Source of the DNA: JAVBJN01 sp031546985
GTDB taxonomy: Bacteria; Bacteroidota; Bacteroidia; Chitinophagales; Chitinophagaceae
Length of the DNA: 64,000 nucleotides
Assembly (NCBI GenBank): GCA_031546985.1
Contig: JAVBJN010000059.1
Location: 1-64,000 of the forward strand
Reading direction: 5' to 3'
Made by a program: the position numbers and the translations under genes. The notes below the pieces were generated by a model. It was not told the origin of the DNA. It did no database searches and was given only the letters and a program-made list of their open reading frames with translations. Numbering within the stretch: position 1 is the stretch's first letter; each line of letters starts with the position of its first letter. Positions 43,358 to 51,789 of the stretch are shown in pieces.

Positions 43358-45033
43358 GTAAAATAAGCACTACTTGTTGAAAATGCTAATGTGTGAAGGC
43401 CTGGAGTTGGGTATGTTTCTGCAAACTCCCATGTAAACAAGGTATCGCTTGCCTTGTTTAGGGCCGATGCCGCGAGTGCCTCCAGGCAAGGCGTATTTCT
43501 TTCGGTGGGTAAATACGGAAAAGCAACCGAAAGGGCTTCGTGACTTTGGGCTATATTGATTAATGTGGCAATAAGCGTTTGTTCGATGTGCCTGCCCAGT
43601 ATGCGGCAACTCATTACAAAATCGGTAATGGTGGCCAGGCCATCTGCAATCTGCAGGCTTAGCACAGCGGTAAGGCCATAATTGCCAAATTTGTCTTTGA
43701 CCACTGCTGCATACATTACATGACCAGGTTGTGCCAGCCATTGGGTTAGTTCATGCTCGGTACGCCTGCGGGTTTGCAGGTTAAACTGGTTGGTTTTGTT
43801 CAGCAGTTGTGCCACACGCGTTACCTGTTGTGCGCCTACTGGCTCTACTGTTATCTGTATCTGCATATCGCGGATGCAATCTTCGAGAAAAGCATGATGG
43901 GTTTGCTGCTTGCGGCGTTGCTGCTCTGCCTGGTATAATGTGGTTTTGTCACGGTCTTCCTGTGTGGTACGGTGGCTATCGAACCGCTTAAGGTTTAATA
44001 TAAAACTGCTTAAGAGGAGTGGCGATGCCGGAAAGTCTGGTACATGAATATCCGGCAATGCATGTTTAACCATCGCCCTTTCTGCCGGCGAGTCGTCTAT
44101 AAAGATTACATCGCGGTCGCTGATATTGATCTCATCAATAATGTCGCGGATATTAGTGGCCTTGTCCTGCCAGTTGATGCGCCAGGTTACAAAATCGGCA
44201 GGCTTTAACACCATTTCAGGCAATTTATTCATTGCTTCCAACGCCAGCTGCTCGTCGTTTTTAGATACAATAGCCAGGATAAGCCCGTTTTCTTTAAGCC
44301 GTTTTACTTCTTCCTGGAAAGCACAGAATGCCTCACCGGCAGGCGCGCCGCCACCTAATTGCAAATGCTGGTAACCATCATCGCCCAGCACGCCACCCCA
44401 GAGGGTATTGTCGAGGTCCAGCACCAGCAATTTAGCCGATCTTCCTTCCAGTGTGTCTATGGCAAAAGCAATGTCTGCCGAGGCCGCTTTAAATACCTCA
44501 TTGGAGTAGGGAATTCTGCCCATATACCACAAGGATTCATTCTTTTTATTCAAGGCTGTCCAGGGCGCGCTATCGAGCATACATATGCCAGCCTGCCCAG
44601 TCAGCGCCTCTGCCAGCATATTGTTGGCACAAGCTACCTTGTAAGTAATGCCGGCACCCGGCTCGTAATTCAGTAGGCTAAAGGCTTGCAGCCGCGCCGG
44701 TACAGAAAAACTAACCACAAAAATGCCTTTTACCAAAGCCTGGTGGGCATTAAGCGCCTGGGCGAAATGGTCTATCTCTTGTTGTAAAGCGGCTTTAAAA
44801 TCTTGTGGCGATGTGGAGCTGCCAGGGGTTATGCTGTGAAACAGTTGTTGCGGCTCTGCCCAGATTACAATATAGTCGATACCCGATGTGTTGTACAGCG
44901 TATCGAACCGCAGCAGGCTGTTATAGATATCGCCCAATGGTGCTACCTGCACTTCCAGCCCGCTGGTTTTTAAAAAGCCCTGCAGGCTTCCTATTGTAAA
45001 ATTGGAAAGCAGCAATACTTTATTTTGCTTCAT
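43354..45033 (-). CDS. FkbH-like HAD-IIIC glyceryl-ACP synthase
   Basis: 559 residues from ATG 45033, which overlaps the ACP gene by 14 bp; the open frame extends further up inside that gene. An N-terminal SGNH-like region (about 1-190) is followed by a HAD-IIIC domain with LLVLDLDNTLWGG (Asp206/Asp208), IVSKND and IFIDDSPAERAMV. Then a GNAT-like C-terminal part follows (VARVAQLLNKTNQFNL, TDFVMSCRILGRHIEQTLIA). This is the full FkbH arrangement. FkbH proteins take 1,3-bisphosphoglycerate, remove phosphate and load glycerate onto a carrier protein. The immediately adjacent ACP is the obvious acceptor. No polyketide synthase is present to use a hydroxymalonyl extender. Confidence 0.9.
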   Translation of the reverse strand: MKQNKVLLLSNFTIGSLQGFLKTSGLEVQVAPLGDIYNSLLRFDTLYNTSGIDYIVIWAEPQQLFHSITPGSSTSPQDFKAALQQEIDHFAQALNAHQALVKGIFVVSFSVPARLQAFSLLNYEPGAGITYKVACANNMLAEALTGQAGICMLDSAPWTALNKKNESLWYMGRIPYSNEVFKAASADIAFAIDTLEGRSAKLLVLDLDNTLWGGVLGDDGYQHLQLGGGAPAGEAFCAFQEEVKRLKENGLILAIVSKNDEQLALEAMNKLPEMVLKPADFVTWRINWQDKATNIRDIIDEINISDRDVIFIDDSPAERAMVKHALPDIHVPDFPASPLLLSSFILNLKRFDSHRTTQEDRDKTTLYQAEQQRRKQQTHHAFLEDCIRDMQIQITVEPVGAQQVTRVAQLLNKTNQFNLQTRRRTEHELTQWLAQPGHVMYAAVVKDKFGNYGLTAVLSLQIADGLATITDFVMSCRILGRHIEQTLIATLINIAQSHEALSVAFPYLPTERNTPCLEALAASALNKASDTLFTWEFAETYPTPGLHTLAFSTSSAYFT

Positions 45034-45328
45034 GGCAAACTGTTTTTTCCAGGTAAGCTGCCAGGTGCGCCGGGGATGCCAGCAGGTTGGGCTCGGTGCC
45101 AATGGCCTGGGTTATACTATCGGTAATGAAAATTGTATTGCCATATTTTTCACTTAATCCTTCTTCCAGTCCTACCAGGAAATACACAAAATCGAGCGAT
45201 GAGAGTTGCCCGTATTTGGGGTCCAGCGGCATGTCTTCAGAAAAAAACAGCGGATCATCCGGCCGGTAACTATTTAGTTTTTCGATGGCCTGTGCTATAA
45301 TATCGGTTAGTTGGGCAGTGGTTGTCAT
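45020..45328 (-). CDS. Discrete acyl carrier protein (probable glyceryl carrier)
   Basis: 102 residues, helical. The phosphopantetheine site is in QLSSLDFVYFLVGLEEGL (second Ser of SSLDF), followed by an acidic helix II. It lies between the aminotransferase-reductase fusion (ATGA overlap upstream) and FkbH (14-bp overlap downstream), which is the typical place for the carrier of an FkbH protein. The Sfp-type PPTase at 61041 could activate it. Confidence 0.82.
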   Translation of the reverse strand: MTTTAQLTDIIAQAIEKLNSYRPDDPLFFSEDMPLDPKYGQLSSLDFVYFLVGLEEGLSEKYGNTIFITDSITQAIGTEPNLLASPAHLAAYLEKTVCHEAK

Positions 45329-48168
45329 AAGCTACTTTGCATTTTGGGCTGGTAATAGGTAAAGCCGTGTTTTTTGGATATGTCCAGTATCTGGCGCACC
45401 TGTGCTGCGTTGATATTGCCATAGCTGAATGAGGTTTGGAGGTTTTCCAGCCCCAGCAGCAGGGTTTCGCTCATGCAGGCATATGCGGTGCCTTCGGGCA
45501 GGCTAATGCCCGCGATCTTGAAATCCGGGGTTTTCGGCAGTTTTACGATACCACCCTTAATTACAGTTACATCTGGCATAGCGGTCACCGTTTCGTGCAC
45601 ATCGGCCGGTACGGCAATATCGCAGATGAGCACAGGGAAATGACCTATGTGTTGCGGTAAAATGAGTGGTTTTACATGGTTGCTGGCACTTACGATAATA
45701 TTGGCTTTTTTAAGCTGGTCAAGATCGGCGGTTACCTGAATGGGGAAACTGTTTTGCAGTGCCTGCCGGGAGTCATGGTATTGCTGCGTCCACTCTTCTT
45801 CTGTCCATGTATCCATACCGGCATAACTAATGCCCGCTACAGCGGCAGCATTCAGCAGTTGCCGGCCTATGGGAGTGGTTTGCCCGGCGGGTTTGAGCAG
45901 GTTGTTCCGGAATATATGGATGGCTGTTTTATGCACCGGATCCAGGTTTCCATCTCTGCCGGTGAGTATAACGGTATGTACTCTTTCTGCAATAATCTCG
46001 CTGAAAATGCTGCATATGTTTCCGGCTGCGCCTACAGCGGCAAATACAGCGCCGGGTACATCAATCTCCAGTTCTGCGGCTTTTTTGAGCAACGATACAA
46101 TGCCAATGGCTGTGGTGAATGAATTACCGGTTGTTAAATGCACGCCATTGGTCTTAAGCGCCCTGCAATTGTTGGAAATGATGGACGTATACCCACCAAA
46201 GCCCATGGTGCTGCAACCCAGTTCGCGGGCCAGGTCTACACCTTCCTGCAATTTTTCGCGTATGCCTTCGATGTTTCTGCTGCGGAGGCCATCTACCATC
46301 ATTTCGGATGTCATAGGCAGGCCAATGAAATTAAGTTCTACCTGCTCGCCGGTGGCAGAAATAACCCGTTTTTTTTCGCTGCAAAAGGTTCGGGTTACCG
46401 GCGCTATTTTGCTGAGAAAACGGCCTATCTCATCTGTGGAGAAGGCATTAAAACCATCGTCCCAGCTGGTGAGGTCCTGTGGATTAATGAAATGACCTAT
46501 AAAAGCTACTTTTTTACTGCACGATCCGGTATAGGGTGCGATGGCAGGTTTGCGGTAATCTGCATTGCCGGTATAGGGCAGGGCAGGTACAGGGTGTATG
46601 ATGAAGCGGGTTAGCGCATAAATGTCCTGGCGGGAAAGAATATCGCAAAGCAGGTTAAACTTACCAATGATGGCATTACATTCCTCTGTAGTAATATAGG
46701 CAGATGGCTCCAGCCGTATGGTGTTGCTGTTGGAAAGGCAGGGCAATACCCGCACTTTTTGCTCGTGCAGCAAATGACCTGATATGACGAAACCCAGTAT
46801 GTCCAGCTCAGAGAGCATGCGCAGGCAGCCCGATCCGGATTGGTGCTGTGGCCGGAATTCAATTCCTATCATGAGGCCGGCGCCTCTTACATCTGCCATC
46901 ACATCCGGGTATTTGTCGAGGATAAGCCGTAACCCTTCGAGCAGGTAAATGCCTTTGTCGCGGGCATTGGTCATTAATGCTGGGTTATGCTGCAGTATAT
47001 CCAGCGCGGCTTTGCCTATGGCGCAGCTATGATCGTCTTCTGCAAACGTTGAGGAGTGAAGCATATCGAACCGGCTGTCGTACAGCTCTTCGGCAATACA
47101 GAGTACCCCGGTTTTGCTGAGACCACCGCCCAGGCTTTTGGACAATAAAATATAATCGGGTTTTACACCCAGCTGCTCTGCAAATACAAAAGTGCCGGTA
47201 CGGCCAATACCGGATTGTATTTCATCAAATATAAAGGGCACCTGGTGCTCGTGCGTAAGTGTGCGCGCCAGTTGCACATAAGTTTTATCTAAAATCTGGA
47301 TGCCGCCTTCGCCCTGGATGGGTTCTATTATAAAGCAGGAAATAGCACACATGGTAACGGGCTCCAGCGTGGCCTGGCCTCCTGTGGTACGGATGGTATA
47401 AAGCGTAACCGTATGGTTGCTGAAGGTTGTGGTAAGCAGGTCGTTATTGCCTGCCTCCAGGTGCAGCACCTGGTTGTCGGAGTCTATTACATCCGTTTTG
47501 AAGCCCTGGTAATGGGTTACATGCAGCGCTCCTGAAGTTTTGCCATGATAAGCTTTACAGAGTGCCAGCCGCACAGGTGGCGCCGATAGCAGGTGGTGGT
47601 TATGGCGTTTAACCTGGTCAATAAGCATGTTTAGAGAACCTGCAGGTGCGCCCAGTAAATGCCCGGCTTGTTGCAATAGTTCCGGGGTTTGCTGCAAGGG
47701 GAGCATGCTGGCTTTTTCCAGGGCCTGGTCTATGTTGTGGCGTATAGCTTTAACCCTGGCGGCGTAGGCCAGGCGGGCGTGTTTAAGGCTTGCCTCTACG
47801 GTTTCTGTACCGGTGTTGCAAAAAGAAAACAGGTAATCGCGTTGTAGCGACGATTGTAATACCGAGCGTAAAGCCACCGTAAGGTCTGCTGCTTTGGAGC
47901 TGTAGCTTCCCTGCGCGGCAAATGGCCTGTCGCTGGCCAGTAACGACTGCGCTACCGCAACCAGCTCCGGATGGTTATGCCCAAAGAACAGGGAACCAAA
48001 CCCTCCTATCATATCTTTCACTTCATGCTCCTGCCCGTTGGTATCATAAAAATACAGACTGTCGCCTTTGGCCCTGTGGTATTCAATATCGAGGTTTAAC
48101 GCCTGCATCATCTGGTAGACGTTAGGTTTAAAATAGCCTGGTGTTTTCTTGGTTAAGGTCATTTTCAC
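45325..48168 (-). CDS. Class III aminotransferase fused to an acyl-ACP reductase-like domain
   Basis: 947 residues. Part 1 (about 1-520) is a PLP class III (omega) aminotransferase: GGFGSLFFGHNHPELVA, a PLP-phosphate region SFCNTGTETVEASLKHARLA, EPIQGEGGI, FIFDEIQSGIGRTG and the Schiff-base Lys in LLSKSLGGGLSKTG (Lys344). Part 2 (about 550-947) resembles the long-chain acyl-ACP reductase of cyanobacterial alkane synthesis: KKVAFIGHFINP, GFGGYTSIISNN, LTTGNSFTTAIGI, a nucleotide-binding VFAAVGAAGNICS and VLICDIAVPADV. Together they should convert an acyl-ACP into an aldehyde and then an amine without releasing the aldehyde. The next gene is the ACP, overlapping by 4 bp. Confidence 0.85.
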   Translation of the reverse strand: MKMTLTKKTPGYFKPNVYQMMQALNLDIEYHRAKGDSLYFYDTNGQEHEVKDMIGGFGSLFFGHNHPELVAVAQSLLASDRPFAAQGSYSSKAADLTVALRSVLQSSLQRDYLFSFCNTGTETVEASLKHARLAYAARVKAIRHNIDQALEKASMLPLQQTPELLQQAGHLLGAPAGSLNMLIDQVKRHNHHLLSAPPVRLALCKAYHGKTSGALHVTHYQGFKTDVIDSDNQVLHLEAGNNDLLTTTFSNHTVTLYTIRTTGGQATLEPVTMCAISCFIIEPIQGEGGIQILDKTYVQLARTLTHEHQVPFIFDEIQSGIGRTGTFVFAEQLGVKPDYILLSKSLGGGLSKTGVLCIAEELYDSRFDMLHSSTFAEDDHSCAIGKAALDILQHNPALMTNARDKGIYLLEGLRLILDKYPDVMADVRGAGLMIGIEFRPQHQSGSGCLRMLSELDILGFVISGHLLHEQKVRVLPCLSNSNTIRLEPSAYITTEECNAIIGKFNLLCDILSRQDIYALTRFIIHPVPALPYTGNADYRKPAIAPYTGSCSKKVAFIGHFINPQDLTSWDDGFNAFSTDEIGRFLSKIAPVTRTFCSEKKRVISATGEQVELNFIGLPMTSEMMVDGLRSRNIEGIREKLQEGVDLARELGCSTMGFGGYTSIISNNCRALKTNGVHLTTGNSFTTAIGIVSLLKKAAELEIDVPGAVFAAVGAAGNICSIFSEIIAERVHTVILTGRDGNLDPVHKTAIHIFRNNLLKPAGQTTPIGRQLLNAAAVAGISYAGMDTWTEEEWTQQYHDSRQALQNSFPIQVTADLDQLKKANIIVSASNHVKPLILPQHIGHFPVLICDIAVPADVHETVTAMPDVTVIKGGIVKLPKTPDFKIAGISLPEGTAYACMSETLLLGLENLQTSFSYGNINAAQVRQILDISKKHGFTYYQPKMQSSL

Positions 48169-48175
48169 GGTTTGT

Positions 48176-51100
48176 TTAAATACGGATGGTCGTATTCTGG
48201 TCTGCCTCCTGGGCTGGTTCCTGGTTAAACCATTGATCCAGTTCTATCAGATGCGCCAGGTTGGCTATGGTACTGTTTACAAAAAAGTTCTTTAACGGGA
48301 TGGCCGTATCGAATACTTCGTTTACACGATTCATTACACGGCTTACTTTAAGGCTGTCGCCACCCAGCACAAAAAAGTCATCGGCTACACCAATGTTTGT
48401 TTTGTTCAGGATCTCCTGCCATATAGCCACCAGCTTTTGCTCTGTATCCGTTTGTGGCGCTATATATGCTGTTCCTGTGCTGGTTTCGGTTTCCTGTGGT
48501 CTGGGCAATACGGTTTTATCGGTTTTGCCATTGCTGTTTAACAGAAAACGGTCTACCTGGATGAAGTGCGCAGGTACCATATGGTCTGGCAATATGTTTT
48601 TGAGAAACAACCTTAATGCACCGGCGGTAAGCTGGGTATTGGCTGTAAAGTAGGCGGCCAGTTCTTTTTCTGATTGCTGGTTTTCAATAGCCAGCACTAC
48701 GGCTTCGTTAATGCTGGTATGTTGCAGCAGGGCTTTTTCTACTTCACCTGTTTCGATACGGAATCCTCTGATCTTTACCTGGTTGTCTAACCGGCCTATA
48801 TATTCCAGCTCACCAGAGGACAATACCCTGGCCGCATCTCCTGAACGGTACAGCAGGCCGGGCCCAAAAGGATTGGCGATAAATTTTTCTGCGGTAAGCT
48901 CCGGACGGTTCAGGTACCCTGCAGAAACGCCGGCCCCGCCTATCCATAGCTCGCCCGGCACCAGTGGTGGCAATATGTTGCCATGCTCATCCAGTACGTA
49001 ACAGGAGAGCGTGGGTATGGGGGTACCAATATTGCTGATGCCCGATGCTATTTCTACATCGCCTATTTCTTTATAGGTAACATGCACGGTGGTTTCTGTT
49101 ATACCATACATGTTAATAAGACGTGTGCCGGGGTAGTGCTGGTGCCAGTCTCTGAGCCTGGCAGGGTGCAGCTTATCGCCTCCGAAAATTACCCGGCGCA
49201 GCGCCACTTGCGGTGCTGCCAGCCAGGGTTTGATATGAAGCAGGTTATAAAAAGCAGCAGGCGTTTGGTTTAATACGGTTACCTGGTGCTGTACCAGTAT
49301 TTCCAGGAAGGCTTCTGGTTGGGCGGCCACGTTTTTGGCAATCACAATTACTTTACCGCCAAAGAGGAGTGCGCCATACATTTCCCAAACCGAAAAGTCG
49401 AAACAATAAGAGTGGAACATGGTCCACACATCTTTATCGTTAAAGTCAAACAGGGGTTGCTCATTTCTAAACAGGCGCACTACATTGCCATGTGTAACCT
49501 GCACGCCTTTGGGCATACCGGTAGAGCCGGAAGTGTAAATTACATAAGCGATACTTTCTGATGAGGGCACGATCTGTGGCGGGTGCTGCAGGTGGTTGTC
49601 TGAGGTCTGTTGCTCAAAATCTGCAATCAGCGCGGTATCGATACACAATCTGGCATCGCAGTCGTGGCGTATAAATTGTATGCGCTCTTCAGGATAATCA
49701 GGATCTATGGGCACATAAGCGGCGCCGCATTTTAACACCGCCAGTATGGCTATGATCTGCCATTGGTTACGGGGTAGCAGCAGGGCCACAAAATGCCCCT
49801 GGCTTATATGGTGCTTCTGTTTCAGGTAAGAGGCCAGTTGGTTGGCCAAACTGTTCAGTTGGGTATAAGTGCATTGCCAGTTTTTAAATACCACTGCTGT
49901 GTTTGCCGGGTAGCGGCTTACCTGGTCGTGAAACAGGGAAAGAATGCTTTCCTGCTGCGGCCAGGCCAGGTGGGTTTTGTCGAGCTGCTGCAGCAGTAGG
50001 TGCCTGGCGGCATCAGGCATATTGGGTAGCTCACTTACACGGCAATCTTCATTCTGCTGCATATAAGTGAGTATAGCCTGGTACTGCGCCAGAAGCCGGT
50101 CAGCAGTGGCGGCATCGTAATACCGCTGGTTGTAGGTAAAGTAAATATGATAACCTGTATGCTCTTTTACTACCAGCAGGTTGTAATCGTACTTGCCCAG
50201 CCCCTGGTTGGTTTCGATAAGGGTGTAAGGCATGTTGCCAAAAGTATCTGCCCCTTCTCCTCCTCGCTCTTCGTATTGGAACAATACATCAAATAAGGCG
50301 GTGCGGCTCATATCCTTTTCTGGATTAAGGCAGGTTACAAGCTTGTCAAACGGAATGTCGGCATATTCCAATGCCTGGTTGCGGCTCTCCTGTATTTGCG
50401 ACAGTAGTGCAGCTATAGACTGGTTGCGGGAAACCTCGTTTTTAAGGACTACCAGATTGGCTACAGGGCCTGTCATCTGTTCCAGCCCTTCCATATGGCG
50501 GTTCTCAGATATTATGCCGGTTACGATTTCCTGCTGCTGTGCATACTGGGCCAATAGCAGGTGGAAGGCGGTAAGAAATATATCATAATGGTTATGCGCA
50601 CTGGCTGATATGTGCCTGGAAAGGTCTGCCTCCAGCCGGGCGGTTTTCAGCGCTGCTTCGTACACATGCACTTTTTCACGTTCGCGGTCGGTATAGAAAT
50701 TTAAAGGTTGAATCTTACCGAGGCGGCTGCGCCAGAACAACATGAACTGCTCCAGCATTTCGTCGGTAAAATCTTTTTGCCAGGTCGCAAAATCGGCGAA
50801 TTGGCTGGTGTGTGCTGGTGTTTGCAGCGCCTGTCCTTTGGTGAGCAGGGTATATTGCGTGGCTAATGTATTCAGCCACAGTTGCATAGTGCGGCGGTCG
50901 GCAATGATGTGATGCGCTGTAAAAACAAGGTAACAGGTACCACCGTGGTTAATAAGTGCGATACGCCATAATGGACCTGCATCGAGCTTAAACGGATGTT
51001 GTATGATGCTGTTCCATAAACCGGCACGTTCGGTTTCGGTGCAGTTCTCCGCAAGGGTATAGGTAGCAAGTGGTACTTCTGCCAGGGAGTCTTGCACCAC

Positions 51101-51328
51101 TTGCACAATATGTTCGTTGTGTAGTATAAGATTGGTGCGCAGCAGATCGTATTGCTCGGCGAGCGTTGCCATACTCTGTGCCAATAGTGCGGCATCGGGC
51201 AGGCCGGCTATCTGTACAATAAGAGGCAGATTATGGTATACCGGACTATCGGAGTATAAGATGCCTTTCTCAAAATTATCGATAAACCAAAGCCGCTCCT
51301 GGTGATATGATGCCGGAAAGATTTTCAT
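48176..51328 (-). CDS. NRPS module C-A-PCP, threonine-type adenylation code
   Basis: 1050 residues. Condensation domain about 1-440 (FTAHHIIADRRT: the final Gly of HHxxxDG is Arg). Adenylation domain about 465-880 with YTSGSTGMPKG and FDFSVWEMYG; carrier about 955-1025 (GGDSL). There is no thioesterase. My hand-read code D-F-W-N-I-G-M-V-H-K equals the classic threonine code. The C-terminal tail (EPAQEADQNTTIRI) is acidic and ends in a short beta-like strand, a candidate ligand for the TubC docking domain at 31732. Only 7 bp separate it from the aminotransferase-reductase gene. Confidence 0.92.
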   Translation of the reverse strand: MKIFPASYHQERLWFIDNFEKGILYSDSPVYHNLPLIVQIAGLPDAALLAQSMATLAEQYDLLRTNLILHNEHIVQVVQDSLAEVPLATYTLAENCTETERAGLWNSIIQHPFKLDAGPLWRIALINHGGTCYLVFTAHHIIADRRTMQLWLNTLATQYTLLTKGQALQTPAHTSQFADFATWQKDFTDEMLEQFMLFWRSRLGKIQPLNFYTDREREKVHVYEAALKTARLEADLSRHISASAHNHYDIFLTAFHLLLAQYAQQQEIVTGIISENRHMEGLEQMTGPVANLVVLKNEVSRNQSIAALLSQIQESRNQALEYADIPFDKLVTCLNPEKDMSRTALFDVLFQYEERGGEGADTFGNMPYTLIETNQGLGKYDYNLLVVKEHTGYHIYFTYNQRYYDAATADRLLAQYQAILTYMQQNEDCRVSELPNMPDAARHLLLQQLDKTHLAWPQQESILSLFHDQVSRYPANTAVVFKNWQCTYTQLNSLANQLASYLKQKHHISQGHFVALLLPRNQWQIIAILAVLKCGAAYVPIDPDYPEERIQFIRHDCDARLCIDTALIADFEQQTSDNHLQHPPQIVPSSESIAYVIYTSGSTGMPKGVQVTHGNVVRLFRNEQPLFDFNDKDVWTMFHSYCFDFSVWEMYGALLFGGKVIVIAKNVAAQPEAFLEILVQHQVTVLNQTPAAFYNLLHIKPWLAAPQVALRRVIFGGDKLHPARLRDWHQHYPGTRLINMYGITETTVHVTYKEIGDVEIASGISNIGTPIPTLSCYVLDEHGNILPPLVPGELWIGGAGVSAGYLNRPELTAEKFIANPFGPGLLYRSGDAARVLSSGELEYIGRLDNQVKIRGFRIETGEVEKALLQHTSINEAVVLAIENQQSEKELAAYFTANTQLTAGALRLFLKNILPDHMVPAHFIQVDRFLLNSNGKTDKTVLPRPQETETSTGTAYIAPQTDTEQKLVAIWQEILNKTNIGVADDFFVLGGDSLKVSRVMNRVNEVFDTAIPLKNFFVNSTIANLAHLIELDQWFNQEPAQEADQNTTIRI

Positions 51329-51789
51329 AATGGTGTGTGGTTATAAGCGATTGGTGATGCTGCGGATTTCCGGTTATAGGTTGTATAACACGATTGCGTG
51401 GGTAATCCGGAAAGTAGTATTGGTTATAGCCTGCTACTCCGGTCTTCATTTACCGGTGTGGTATGCTCATAAAGAAGTTGGGCATGACGCAGGTGGACGG
51501 GCAGGTATATGCTGCAGACTTGCCGGGTATTGAGGAACAAATGGTATAAAAACTTAACAATAATACTTTTCATAACTTGATCTATGGTAAAATCAAATCG
51601 ATTTACATCGATTTAAAAATAATATCAAATAAAATTAAAGATAAATTTACAAAGCATGTACATAAAAAAATGTATGATACTGTATATATTTTATGTGTAT
51701 ATCATAACGGAGGATCAGGATTTCGGGCAAGGCAATGCCTAACCCTGCTCGTGGGTTAGCATTGCGTTAAATTGTTTTACAGTTATGCG
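51329..51789. other. AT-rich intergenic gap between two NRPS genes, 461 bp
   Basis: The only large gap within the biosynthetic operon. Positions about 51545-51715 are very AT-rich (for example aaaataatatcaaataaaat), suited to an internal promoter for the downstream operon. A strong hairpin lies at 51732-51764. A short plus-strand frame here has no recognisable content. Confidence 0.5.
51732..51764 (-). terminator. Hairpin after the large NRPS gene
   Basis: GCAATGCcTAACCC-tgctcgt-GGGTTAGCATTGC, one bulge, 25 bp after the stop of the 2773-residue NRPS. No T-run follows on the minus strand, so it may act as a partial terminator, mRNA stabiliser or processing site. Confidence 0.5.

Noticed and set aside
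45676..46614. Long plus-strand reading frames (up to 221 codons) opposite the aminotransferase-reductase gene
   Set aside because: They mirror a well-supported protein on the other strand and have no family motifs; shadows of biased codon use.
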